Assembly (NCBI GenBank): GCA_041660045.1
Contig: JBAZXA010000004.1
Span: forward strand, 1 to 64,000
Direction of reading: 5' to 3'
Length of the DNA stretch: 64,000 bases
Origin: WM-3-3 sp041660045
GTDB lineage: Bacteria > Pseudomonadota > Gammaproteobacteria > Methylococcales > Methylomonadaceae
A model generated the notes under the pieces. The model worked only from the letters and a program-made list of their open reading frames with translations. It made no database searches and was not told the origin of the DNA. Both the position numbers and the translations under genes were made by a program. Numbering within the stretch: the stretch's first letter is position 1; the number at the start of each line of letters is the position of its first letter. This document shows positions 18,518 to 28,400 of the stretch, piece after piece.

Positions 18518-20686
18518 TCAATCTAACACGGTTAATTTTATATAGCCCAACATTAACCATTTCACACCAACGCCTTGAAAATTGATCTGGATTTTTTCTT
18601 GAGCACCGTCCCCTTCCATTTGCAACACCACCCCTTCGCCAAATTTTTCATGGCTAACACGTTGCCCTAACTTGTATTGCCGAGTCACCAGCGTAGCGGC
18701 AAGCTTAGGTTTAACCACACTGGATGGATGGCTCACTTGGGCACGTAAGCGCACTTCCTGGATAAAATCACCGGGAATTTCACGTAAAAAACGCGACGGC
18801 CTAGGATAGCTTTCACGTCCATACAACCGTCTAGACTCGCTATAGCACAGATATAATTGCTGGCGCGCCCTAGTAATGCCTACGTAACAAAGCCTACGTT
18901 CCTCTTCTAAACGTTGCGGGTCTTCCAATGATTGCATAGATGGAAATAGGCCTTCTTCCATACCAACCAAAAATACTTGCTTAAATTCCAAGCCTTTAGC
19001 AGAATGCAAAGTCATCAGTTGCACACAATCCTCAAATTCATCAGCTTGCATATCGCCAGCTTCTAAGGCTGCATGGGCCAGAAACATATCCAATTCGCCT
19101 AAGTTTTCTTCATTGCTTTCGGTGTATTCAAACAAGCGCGCGGCATTGACCAATTCCTCTAAGTTCTCAACTTTTTCTTCGCCGCGTTCGGCTTTATCAT
19201 TTTTATACATTTCTAGTAAACCGCTGATTTCTATCACCAGCTTCACTTTTTCAAACAAAGCTGAATTTTCAGCCTGAACGGTAAGTTGTTTGATTAACTT
19301 TAAAAACCCTGCTAAGGCATTGTTTGCCCGCGCTGACAAGCGGCCTTGTTGTATTAATGCGGAAGCGGCAAGCCACAAGGATGAGCTTTGCTCACGGGCC
19401 AGCATGCGGATATCATCGACGGTTTTTGCCCCAATACCACGGGTTGGTAAATTAACAACGCGCTCAAAAGAGGTATCGTCATGACAGTTTGACATCAGGC
19501 GGAGATAAGCCAAGGCATTTTTTATTTCAGCCCGGTCAAAAAATCGCAAGCCCCCATAAACCCGGTAAGGAATGCCTAATGCCATCAAACGCTCTTCAAA
19601 TTGACGGGATTGCGCATTAGACCGGTATAAGATTGCCATTTCTGCACGTAAGCCGCCTTCGTTTATCCATGTCCGGATACGCTCAACCACAAAATACGCT
19701 TCGTCTTGTTCATTAAAGGCGGCATATAATAAGATTGGCTCGCCTTCCCCGGCATTAGTCCATAACTCTTTGCCCAAGCGCCCATCATTATTGGCAATGA
19801 CATGATTTGCAGCTTTAAGGATATTGCCCGTGGAACGGTAGTTTTGTTCTAATTTGACTAGCTGATAATCGGGAAAATGTTTTTTAAAGCTATAAATATT
19901 TTCAATTCTGGCACCACGCCAACCATAAATGGATTGGTCATCATCGCCCACCACAAATAAGTTGTTTTGTTCATGGCTTAATAAGCGTAACCAAGCGTAT
20001 TGAATGGTATTGGTATCTTGAAACTCATCCACATGCACCTGTTTAAAACGTTGTTGATAAAACGCCAGCACTTCAGGATTGTCACGGAATAGCTCGTGTA
20101 CCCGCAGCAATAATTCGGCAAAATCAACTAAGCCTGAACGCTCACACAGCTCCTCATATGCCCGGTATATCAATAAATTTTGGCGCTGGAACAAATCACC
20201 CGTTTCCGCCATGTGCCTGGCCCTAACACCTTCATCTTTTTGGCCATTGATGTACCATTGGACCTGCTTAGCCGGCCACTGCGCCTCATCTAAATTTAAG
20301 CCCGCTAACAGTCTTTTGATCAACCTTAATTGATCTGACGAATCCATAACCTGAAAAGTGTCGGGCAACTTGGCTTGCTTGGCATGGCGTCTTAACAAAC
20401 GGTGCGCTAAACCATGAAAAGTACCGATCCACATGGTTTGGCTTGATATTTTTAACAATTCCTCAACCCGACGGCGCATTTCTTTTGCCGCCTTGTTAGT
20501 AAAGGTGACCGCCAAAATATTGTGCGAAGACAGGCCACCTACTTGAATTTGCCAAGCAATACGATGTACTAAAACCCGGGTCTTACCACTGCCAGCGCCA
20601 GCCAACACTAGTACTGCTTGGTTTGGTGCTGAAACAGCTTGCCTTTGGGCATCATTTAAAGGATCAATTATTGCGGTAACATCCAT
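18518..20686 (-). CDS. uvrD: DNA helicase II
   Basis: This superfamily 1A 3'-5' helicase serves nucleotide-excision and mismatch repair. It has 722 residues, the normal UvrD length. Helicase motifs in order: I, LVLAGAGSGKTRVLVHR; Ia, TFTNKAAKEM; II, VDEFQDTN; III, GDDDQSIYGWRGA; IV, LEQNYRS; V, LMTLHSAKGLEF; VI, EERRLCYVGITRA. The C-terminus has the Tudor-like segment with GQRVSHEKFGEGVV. It stands alone, convergent with fba. Confidence 0.97.
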   Translation of the reverse strand: MDVTAIIDPLNDAQRQAVSAPNQAVLVLAGAGSGKTRVLVHRIAWQIQVGGLSSHNILAVTFTNKAAKEMRRRVEELLKISSQTMWIGTFHGLAHRLLRRHAKQAKLPDTFQVMDSSDQLRLIKRLLAGLNLDEAQWPAKQVQWYINGQKDEGVRARHMAETGDLFQRQNLLIYRAYEELCERSGLVDFAELLLRVHELFRDNPEVLAFYQQRFKQVHVDEFQDTNTIQYAWLRLLSHEQNNLFVVGDDDQSIYGWRGARIENIYSFKKHFPDYQLVKLEQNYRSTGNILKAANHVIANNDGRLGKELWTNAGEGEPILLYAAFNEQDEAYFVVERIRTWINEGGLRAEMAILYRSNAQSRQFEERLMALGIPYRVYGGLRFFDRAEIKNALAYLRLMSNCHDDTSFERVVNLPTRGIGAKTVDDIRMLAREQSSSLWLAASALIQQGRLSARANNALAGFLKLIKQLTVQAENSALFEKVKLVIEISGLLEMYKNDKAERGEEKVENLEELVNAARLFEYTESNEENLGELDMFLAHAALEAGDMQADEFEDCVQLMTLHSAKGLEFKQVFLVGMEEGLFPSMQSLEDPQRLEEERRLCYVGITRARQQLYLCYSESRRLYGRESYPRPSRFLREIPGDFIQEVRLRAQVSHPSSVVKPKLAATLVTRQYKLGQRVSHEKFGEGVVLQMEGDGAQEKIQINFQGVGVKWLMLGYIKLTVLD

Positions 20687-20794
20687 TGCTTTTTATCACT
20701 TGCAGAATTTTTGGAGCTGTGTATATTGTTGACAGGAGAGCAATGGCGCAAACTCGGGCGCTTGACTATAACAACTACACCAGAAGGTCTTAAA

Positions 20795-21025
20795 ATGAAT
20801 TTCGATTATAAGCGCATGATTAAATTTGAATACAATATTGGCGACAAAGAAAAAAATCAACGCATGGCCATTGGTGCCGCCTTAGTTTTTATTTCAATCT
20901 TTACCGCTAAAATTATTTTGTTGCTAGTGGGTTTGGTTCTGATTGCGACCGGCTATTCCGGCTGGTGCCCAATTTTTTCCGGATTTAACAAAAATACCAA
21001 AACCAGTAACAACACGAATAGCTGA
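20795..21025 (+). CDS. DUF2892 (YgaP-like) small membrane protein
   Basis: This 76-residue protein has one hydrophobic hairpin (about 24-58) and the family pattern NQRMAIGAALVFIS then ATGYSGWCPIF. DUF2892 is the small membrane domain often found alone or behind rhodaneses. The ATG at 20795 has AAGG upstream; a longer frame from 20711 lacks support. The role is unknown. Confidence 0.8.
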   Translation: MNFDYKRMIKFEYNIGDKEKNQRMAIGAALVFISIFTAKIILLLVGLVLIATGYSGWCPIFSGFNKNTKTSNNTNS

Positions 21026-21034
21026 TTTCCATAA

Positions 21035-21063
21035 ATGGCGTAAACCCACAGCGTTTGCGCCAT
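21035..21063. terminator. Hairpin between convergent DUF2892 and fxsA genes
   Basis: ATGGCG-T-AAAC pairs with GTTT-G-CGCCAT around an 8-nt loop, located exactly in the gap between two convergent stops. It lacks a strong T-run; probably a bidirectional terminator. Confidence 0.4.
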
Positions 21064-21491
21064 CACTCTTCTTTATGATATTCACCTTCTATCACCTGCG
21101 TGGCTTGCTGGCCATTACGGTTTGCCATTTTAACCAAATGTTTTTCCAACAAATAGCTTGCAAATTTTCGGCGTAAAGAGGGAATTAAACACATAAAGCC
21201 TATGCAATCGGTAACAAAACCCGGGGTTAATAAAAAAGCCCCTCCCACCAACAAGATAGGGCCTTCTATCATCTCATAAGCAGGCAGCTCACCGCGCGCT
21301 AAACTGGCTTGTAAGCGACGAAAGGTTTCAAAGCCTTGCTGGCGTAACTGCCAGGCTCCCAATACTGCTGTAAAGACAACCAAAATAATCGTTGGAAATA
21401 CCCCAATAACCGCGCCAATTTGCAGCAACAAATAAATTTCTGCAAAGGGGATTAGCAGACATAGTAAAAATAAAATTTGAAATACTTTCAT
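21063..21491 (-). CDS. fxsA: FxsA family membrane protein
   Basis: The 142-residue inner-membrane protein has three to four hydrophobic segments. Family hallmarks are the opening PFAEIYLLLQIG, the GAWQLRQQG turn, and GAFLLTPGFVTDCIGF before the last helix. In E. coli, FxsA overproduction relieves F-plasmid exclusion of phage T7; the cellular role is not known. I placed the start at ATG 21491. It is divergent from cutA. Confidence 0.9.
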   Translation of the reverse strand: MKVFQILFLLCLLIPFAEIYLLLQIGAVIGVFPTIILVVFTAVLGAWQLRQQGFETFRRLQASLARGELPAYEMIEGPILLVGGAFLLTPGFVTDCIGFMCLIPSLRRKFASYLLEKHLVKMANRNGQQATQVIEGEYHKEE

Positions 21492-21585
21492 CAAGATCTC
21501 GGATAAGCAGATTATTCTTTCAATATAAAGGCAATGCGCTTTAATTTCTAGGATAATATAGCGCTTTTATATTATGGTTTTATAA

Positions 21586-21912
21586 ATGCCTGTTTCACAT
21601 CAACTAATCTTATGTACCTGCCCTGACAAGGAGAGCGCTGAAAAACTTGCTACTGAGTTGGTTAGTCATCAATTGGCTGCTTGTGTGAACATTTTGCCTA
21701 ATCTGACATCTATTTATCGCTGGCTAGATACGATTGAAATTGCTCAGGAACAACTTATGCTCATAAAAGCCAATAAAAGTTTATACCCTGACATTGAAGC
21801 TTTGATACGGCAAAACCATCCGTACCAAACCCCTGAGATTATAGCCGTAGCCATCGAAAATGGTCTTTTAGAATACTTGCAATGGATAGATTCATGTCAT
21901 TTAAAAAAATAA
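21586..21912 (+). CDS. cutA: Divalent-cation tolerance protein CutA
   Basis: This 108-residue trimeric PII-like cytoplasmic protein is associated with copper tolerance in E. coli. Family segments are CTCPDKESAEKLA, AACVNILPNLTSIYRWLD, LMLIKANKSLYP and the NHPYQTPEIIAV signature. Its 3' end overlaps the dsbD start by about 19 bp, the cutA-dsbD arrangement also found in E. coli, so they are translationally linked. Confidence 0.95.
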   Translation: MPVSHQLILCTCPDKESAEKLATELVSHQLAACVNILPNLTSIYRWLDTIEIAQEQLMLIKANKSLYPDIEALIRQNHPYQTPEIIAVAIENGLLEYLQWIDSCHLKK

Positions 21913-24113
21913 TGTTGCTGATTGTTTTTATCTTATTTTCCACGCCTTTATACGCGCTTGAAGAGGATGATGTTTTACCGCCTGAGCAAGCCTTTAAAAT
22001 CTCAGCAAAAGTCCTAAGTGCAGATCAGCTTGAAATAAGTTTTGACATCAGCAAAGGTTATTATTTATATCAAAGCAAACTACATTTTGCCTCGCAAACA
22101 GCGTCAGTTAAGCTGGCGGAACCCATCTTACCTGAGGGTATAGTTAAACATGACGAATTTTTTGGTGATGTAGTCACTTACCGGAATATCCTTAAAATAC
22201 CATTTACTCTAGAAAACACTGACAACAAACCACAGCTACAAGTCTTGGCGCAATACCAAGGTTGCGCCGATAAAGGTATTTGTTATCCGCCACAAAAAAC
22301 CGTTTTAAGCCTAGACTTACCCACAGCATCCACTTTAGGTCCGCTTAGCCAATTATTAAGCGACACAAACACCTCTAGCCCCGAATCTGCTACTACAGCG
22401 GCATTATTACCTGCAGAACAAGCCTTTCAATTTTTTGCCACCATCAAAGATGGTAATACTTTGCGGGTCAACTGGAACATCGCGGAGGGGTATTATTTGT
22501 ATCGGGAACAAATCCAGCTTAGTTTAAGCAATGCGGTAGGGGCTATGGTTGGTGACTATCAGCTCCCGCACGGTTCCCCTTATCATGATGAAGAATTTGG
22601 TAATGTGGAAATTTTCCGTAATACGCTTAGTTTTGACTTACCCTTAAAGCGGACCAACCCTGACAGCCTGTCCATCAGCTTATTGGCAAAATACCAAGGC
22701 TGTGCCGACCGTGGCGTGTGTTACCCGCCGATGAGTAAACAAGTTAATCTCTCGTTACCCGCAGCTGAAACCTTAACTAAGACCGTAATTGAAAATACTT
22801 CAACAGCGGTCTCCGAAACCGATCAAATTGCACAAGCCTTAAAACAAGACAGTTTATGGCTAACGTTATTGAGTTTTTTTGGTTTTGGTTTGTTATTGTC
22901 GCTGACACCCTGCATTTTTCCAATGCTGCCTATCTTGTCTGGGCTAATCATAGGCCAGGGCAACATTAGTACTTTTAGAGGGTTTGTATTATCGTTAAGC
23001 TATGTCGTTGCTTCTGCCATAACTTATACAGTATTTGGCGTCTTAGCCGCATTTTTTGGCGGCAATTTACAAGCGGTTTTTCAGCAGCCGTGGATAATAG
23101 CCAGCTTTAGCACGGTATTTGTCCTGCTATCACTCTCTATGTTTGGTTTTTACCATCTGGAAGTGCCTAAATCATTCCAAGCCAAATTACACAACTCCAG
23201 TGAGCGCCATCGCAATGGTTCTCTTTGGGGAACCGCTATCATGGGCAGCCTTTCTGCATTAATTGTAGGCCCTTGCGTAGCTGCGCCGCTTGCAGGCGCA
23301 CTTATCTATATTGGCCAAACTGGGGACGCCTTGCTAGGCGGTAGTGCCTTATTTGTTATGGGTATCGGCATGGGCGTGCCATTATTAATCCTAGGTACCT
23401 CTGCCGGTAAGTTATTGCCTAAATCCGGTGAGTGGCTAAATTCAATTAAAGCGGTTTTTGGCGTGATTATGTTGGCAGTTGCGGTGTGGATGCTACAACG
23501 TATCTTACCTAGCACTATTAGCATGCTACTTTGGGCCATGTTGCTGGTCATTCCAGCGATTTACTTAAATGCCATAGACCCTTTACCTGCACACAGTTCA
23601 GGATGGCATAAATTGTGGAAAGGTATTGGTTTGATGATGCTAAGCTACGGTTTACTACTTTTAATCGGCATTAGCTTAGGCAATGCCAATCCTTTAAAAC
23701 CACTCCAAGGTCTTGGTTTATCGCGGGCTGAAGCTGCAGTTGAAAAGCACCCGCAATTCACCCGTATCAGCTCGGTAGCCGAATTAGAAACTCGCATTCT
23801 AGAAGCTAGCGCCAAGCACCAAATAGTGATGCTAGATTACTATGCCGACTGGTGTATTTCCTGCAAAGAAATGGCATCTTATACGTTTACAAACAGCGCA
23901 GTAGGTAATGCCATGGCTGAGTTTGTGTTACTACAAGCCGATGTGACTCAAAATACTGATAACGATAAGGCTTTATTGGACAAGTTTCACTTGATAGGCC
24001 CTCCTGCAATCTTGTTTTTTGGCCCAGACCAACAGGAAAAAGCACAATATCGGGTGATAGGTTATCAAGATGCGGAAACCTTTATAAAAACACTACAAAA
24101 AGTTAAATTATGA
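21894..24113 (+). CDS. dsbD: Thiol:disulfide interchange protein DsbD with duplicated N-terminal domain
   Basis: DsbD carries electrons from cytoplasmic thioredoxin across the inner membrane to periplasmic partners. From ATG 21894 the protein has 739 residues, against about 565 in E. coli. After the signal peptide come two tandem alpha domains (about 26-146 and 170-292). Each has the GYYLY segment and the redox pair in YQGCADKGICYPP (Cys124/130) or YQGCADRGVCYPP (Cys270/276). Next is the eight-helix beta domain with LTPCIFPMLP (Cys340) and VGPCVAAPL (Cys461), then the thioredoxin-like gamma domain with DWCISCKEM (Cys654/657). An ATG at 21882 is an alternative start. Confidence 0.94.
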   Translation: MSFKKIMLLIVFILFSTPLYALEEDDVLPPEQAFKISAKVLSADQLEISFDISKGYYLYQSKLHFASQTASVKLAEPILPEGIVKHDEFFGDVVTYRNILKIPFTLENTDNKPQLQVLAQYQGCADKGICYPPQKTVLSLDLPTASTLGPLSQLLSDTNTSSPESATTAALLPAEQAFQFFATIKDGNTLRVNWNIAEGYYLYREQIQLSLSNAVGAMVGDYQLPHGSPYHDEEFGNVEIFRNTLSFDLPLKRTNPDSLSISLLAKYQGCADRGVCYPPMSKQVNLSLPAAETLTKTVIENTSTAVSETDQIAQALKQDSLWLTLLSFFGFGLLLSLTPCIFPMLPILSGLIIGQGNISTFRGFVLSLSYVVASAITYTVFGVLAAFFGGNLQAVFQQPWIIASFSTVFVLLSLSMFGFYHLEVPKSFQAKLHNSSERHRNGSLWGTAIMGSLSALIVGPCVAAPLAGALIYIGQTGDALLGGSALFVMGIGMGVPLLILGTSAGKLLPKSGEWLNSIKAVFGVIMLAVAVWMLQRILPSTISMLLWAMLLVIPAIYLNAIDPLPAHSSGWHKLWKGIGLMMLSYGLLLLIGISLGNANPLKPLQGLGLSRAEAAVEKHPQFTRISSVAELETRILEASAKHQIVMLDYYADWCISCKEMASYTFTNSAVGNAMAEFVLLQADVTQNTDNDKALLDKFHLIGPPAILFFGPDQQEKAQYRVIGYQDAETFIKTLQKVKL

Positions 24114-24646
24114 AGCGCTCTGTTTTAATTGTTTTAGTCGCCATGGCGGCATTACTTGCCGGAATTTTAAGCCGCCAACATCCTCAGTTGGCTCAGCCTA
24201 TGCAAAACCAGCCATTACTGGATTTCAGCTTTCCAGACGTTGCTGGTGCACCGCACTCAATTACAGAGTGGCAAGGTAAATTGTTGATTATCAACTTTTG
24301 GGCAACTTGGTGCCCACCTTGCTTGAAAGAAATCCCTGTGTTTGTTGAGCTACAGGAGCATTACGCTAATCATGGCGTACAATTTATCGGTATAGCTATA
24401 GAAGATAGAGCTGTAATAGAAGAATTTATGGCTAACAATAAAATAAACTACCCGATGTTAGCCGGTGAAAATGCGGCGATATCGATTTCACAAAAACTAG
24501 GGAATCTTGTTAATGCCGTGCCTTTTAGCATAGTAGTCAACCGTCAAAACCAGATTATCCTCATCCATCCTGGAGAATTTAACAAGCAACAACTTACTAA
24601 AATCATCGAGAATGAACTGAATTCGACTGTTTTAAACCATCAATAA
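24110..24646 (+). CDS. TlpA-like membrane-anchored thioredoxin
   Basis: The 178-residue protein has an N-terminal anchor (about 5-21) and a periplasmic thioredoxin-fold domain (about 35-172). The active site is ATWCPPCLKE and a cis-Pro lies in NAVPFSIVV. It belongs to the TlpA/ResA group, which reduces disulfides in apocytochromes or metallochaperones. It overlaps dsbD by 4 bp, so DsbD is its likely electron donor. Its 3' end overlaps the convergent glutaredoxin-like gene by 44 bp. Confidence 0.9.
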   Translation: MKRSVLIVLVAMAALLAGILSRQHPQLAQPMQNQPLLDFSFPDVAGAPHSITEWQGKLLIINFWATWCPPCLKEIPVFVELQEHYANHGVQFIGIAIEDRAVIEEFMANNKINYPMLAGENAAISISQKLGNLVNAVPFSIVVNRQNQIILIHPGEFNKQQLTKIIENELNSTVLNHQ

Positions 24647-24878
24647 ATGATTGCACATCAGCGCCATCAAAAGGCCAGCCTAGCTCCTGTTTTGTTTCTG
24701 GATGAAATAACACAGGAATGCGTAGCGCATAATCGACTTGCCATTCCTCTTGTTCTGCGATATCAATCTCTTCTAAGATGATCGGCTCAGTTTTATTTAT
24801 CTGCAAATAATGATACAGGCTAAGCTTAGCTTGCTCACACAAATGGCAACCAGTCGTTCCAAATAATAATAGCTGCAT
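24603..24878 (-). CDS. Glutaredoxin family (DUF836-like) protein
   Basis: This 91-residue protein has a thioredoxin-like fold: LLLFGTTGCHLCEQAK with a CxxC, acidic segment EEIDIAEQE, and cis-Pro in YALRIPVLF. The layout matches the DUF836 glutaredoxin-like proteins. It is encoded 2 bp after the YqhA-like gene on the same strand, probably in one transcript. The partner is unknown. Confidence 0.85.
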   Translation of the reverse strand: MQLLLFGTTGCHLCEQAKLSLYHYLQINKTEPIILEEIDIAEQEEWQVDYALRIPVLFHPETKQELGWPFDGADVQSFIDGLKQSNSVHSR

Positions 24879-24880
24879 AC

Positions 24881-25390
24881 TTAGTGGTCTGTTAATTTAT
24901 CTAAATACCCCATCAAAAGCGCTGAAACAACAAGGGTAAGATGTAGAATGACATACCACAATAACTTATCATTTTGCAAAGCTTGAATATTCATAAACAC
25001 CTTCAATAAATGAATTGATGAAATCGCTACAATAGATGATGCCACCTTCAATTTTAAAGATGTGTAATCATGTGTGCCTAGCCATTCCAATTTTTCCGCC
25101 GTTTCGTGTAGATTCATTTGCGAAACAAAATTTTCATAACCACTAAACATTACGATGATAACTAAATTGGCCACTAACGATAAATCAATTAAGGTCAGTA
25201 ATTTTAAAATTAAATCCGTTTCTGTGACTTCCAGAATATGCGGCAAAAAATGGTAAAGCTCTTGAAAAAACTTAATTGATAACGCAATTAAAGCTAAACT
25301 CATACCCAAATAAACGGGTGCCAAAACCCAACGGCTTGCGTACATAACGCGTTCTAAGTACTGTTCGATAGGATTGTTTGATTTCGCCAT
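24881..25390 (-). CDS. UPF0114/TIGR00645 (YqhA-like) membrane protein
   Basis: The 169-residue inner-membrane protein has four hydrophobic segments. The opening PIEQYLERVMYASRWVLAPV and the later LTLIDLSLVANLVIIVMFSGYENFV are the defining segments of the family. The ATG at 25390 is preferred to an upstream TTG. It lies 22 bp after metH and before the glutaredoxin-like gene. Function unknown. Confidence 0.9.
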   Translation of the reverse strand: MAKSNNPIEQYLERVMYASRWVLAPVYLGMSLALIALSIKFFQELYHFLPHILEVTETDLILKLLTLIDLSLVANLVIIVMFSGYENFVSQMNLHETAEKLEWLGTHDYTSLKLKVASSIVAISSIHLLKVFMNIQALQNDKLLWYVILHLTLVVSALLMGYLDKLTDH

Positions 25391-25412
25391 TTTTATCTTC
25401 AACCCTTGCAGA

Positions 25413-28400
25413 TCAATGATGTAGATGAGCTGCCAGCCAGCGCTGCGCTACTTCTTCAGGCATTTGTTTCCTGCTTGCATAATCTTGTAATTGATCTTGA
25501 TTGATTTTTCCCACATTAAAATATTGCGACTCTGGATGCGCAAAATACCACCCGCTAACAGCTGCTGTAGGATACATAGCAAAACTTTCAGTCAATTCTA
25601 TACCGGTGTTTTCTGTGGCATTTAGTAGCTTAAATAGCTTGGCTTTCTCAGTATGGTCTGGACAAGCCGGATAACCTGGGGCAGGCCGTATACCTTGGTA
25701 TACTTCTTTAATTAACTGTTCATTATCATAACCTTCATCTTTAGCATACCCCCAATATTGTTTTCTAACCAAACGATGCAGGCATTCAGCAAAGGCTTCT
25801 GCCAACCTATCAGCCAATGCCTTCAACATGATGGCACTGTAGTCATCATGGTCTTTTGCAAACTCTTCAAGTTTTACTTCTATACCAATACCGGTGGTCA
25901 CCGCAAACGCCCCCAGGTAATCTGATTTACCGCTATCTTTAGCAGCAATAAAATCTGCTAAGCAGTAATTAGGGCGCCCTGGCGCTTTCATGTTTTGCTG
26001 CCTAAGGTGGTGTAAGGTTTCTAACCTTTCCATCCGTGATTGATCGGTGTAAAGATAAATGTCATCGCCATCACTATTGGCTGGAAAAAAGCCAATAACG
26101 GCTCTAGCCTCCAACCAATTTTCTGCAACGATTTGCTGCAACATGGTATTAGCATCGGCAAATAGTTGTTTAGCTTCCTTTCCAACTATAGCATCCTCCA
26201 AAATCTTTGGATAACTTCCAGCCATTTCCCAGGTTTGAAAAAAAGGTGTCCAATCAATATAGCTTACCAGCGTAGCTAGCGGGAACTTATCAAAAACTTT
26301 GATGCCCAAAAACGTCGGTTCTACAGGCTCATATTCAGATAGTACATGTTTATTTAAACGCGCCGCTAAGAGGTTATGCTGAGGTGTTTTTGCCTCCCGC
26401 CCTTTATGCCTATCACGTACTTCCTCATATTCTTCCCGGATTTTTTTAATATACTCAGCTTTTAAATCTGAACTCAATAAGTTACTTGCAACACCAACCC
26501 CTCTTGAAGCATCGGTGACATAAACTGTAGGGCCATGGTAATGAGGTTCTATTTTTACCGCGGTATGCGCGCGCGACGTTGTTGCGCCGCCTATCATAAG
26601 GGGGATATTAAAACCTTGACGCTCCATTTCCTTAGCAATATGTACCATTTCATCCAATGACGGCGTTATCAAGCCACTTAGGCCGATAATATCAACATTT
26701 TCTAGCCGTGCAGTCTGTAAAATTTTTTCCGACGGCACCATGACGCCCAAATCAATTACTTCATAGTTATTACATTGCAAGACGACACCGACTATATTTT
26801 TACCGATATCATGGACATCCCCCTTAACCGTGGCCATGAGGATTTTTCCATTAGTCTTCATGTCGCCTGATTTATCTGCTTCCATAAAAGGCATTAAATA
26901 AGCCACGGCTTTTTTCATAACCCGGGCTGACTTAACCACCTGTGGTAAAAACATTTTACCTGAACCAAATAAATCACCGACCACATTCATGCCATCCATT
27001 AAAGCACCTTCAATGACATGTAACGGTCTTTCCGCTTCTAGCCGAGCTTGTTCGGTATCTTCTTCAATAAAATCTGCAATACCTTTTACTAAAGCATGCT
27101 CCAGCCTTTTGTTTACTGGCCAAGCGCGCCATTCCGCATCTTCGATTTTTACGGTCTGCTGTCCATCACCACGATACTTTTCTGCCAGCTCCAATAATTT
27201 TTCTGTAGCGCCATTATGCCGATTTAAAACCACATCTTCGACGGCGTTACGTAATTCTAAGGAAATATCCTCATAGATGGCCAACTGCCCCGCATTAACA
27301 ATCCCCATATCCATTCCTGCCTGAATAGCATGGTATAAAAATACGGCATGGATGGCTTCCCTAACGGGGTCATTACCTCGAAATGAAAAGGACACATTGG
27401 AAACACCGCCAGAAATTAGTGCATGTGGCAAACCTTGTTTAATTTCCCGTGTCGCAGCTATAAAATCTTGCCCATAATTATTATGCTCATCGATGCCAGT
27501 GGCAATCGCGAATATGTTCGGGTCAAAAATGATGTCTTCAGCAGGAAAACCGACTTGTTCAGTCAGTAGTTTATAAGCGCGCCGACAAATCTCTACTTTT
27601 CGTTCTTTCGTATCGGCTTGGCCAACTTCATCAAATGCCATCACTATAGCCGCGGCGCCATAACGCCGTATCAATTTGGCGTGTTTTATAAAGGTATCTT
27701 CACCTTCTTTTAGCGAAATTGAATTAACAACACCCTTACCTTGTATGCATTTTAAGCCAGCTTCCAAAATTTCCCATTTAGAAGAATCCAGCATAATTGG
27801 CACTTTAGCAATATCAGGCTCTGATGCAATTAAACTTAGGAATCTAACCATCGCTTCTTTTGACTCCAACATGCCTTCATCCATGTTGATGTCTATAATT
27901 TGCGCACCATTTTCTACTTGTTGTTTAGCCACATCTAACGCTGTCTCAAAATCACCTTGGATGATTAAGCGTTTAAATAAGGCTGAGCCAGTCACGTTAG
28001 TGCGTTCGCCGACATTAACAAACAAGCTATCATCACCAATATTCATTGGTTCTAAACCCGCTAGTCGGCAAGCTTTTTCTATATGCGGCAGAGTCCTAGG
28101 CGAGTGTTGTTGAACGGCATCGACTATCGCCTTTATATGTGCTGGCGAAGTCCCACAGCAACCCCCTACGATATTTAAATAACCACAGCGAGCCCAATCT
28201 GCTATTTCAGTTGCCATTGCTTCTGGGGATTCATCGTATTCCCCAAATTCATTTGGTAAGCCTGCATTAGGGTGGGCAGACACACATGTGTTAGCAATCG
28301 TTGACAGTTCATCGATGTGTTGTCGTAATTCCTTTGCGCCTAAAGCACAGTTAAATCCAAATGAAATAGGTTCGACATGATTTAATGAATTCCAAAATGC

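Noticed and set aside
27676..28113. 145-codon frame on the plus strand
   Set aside because: It is antisense inside metH, with no start signal and no family features.
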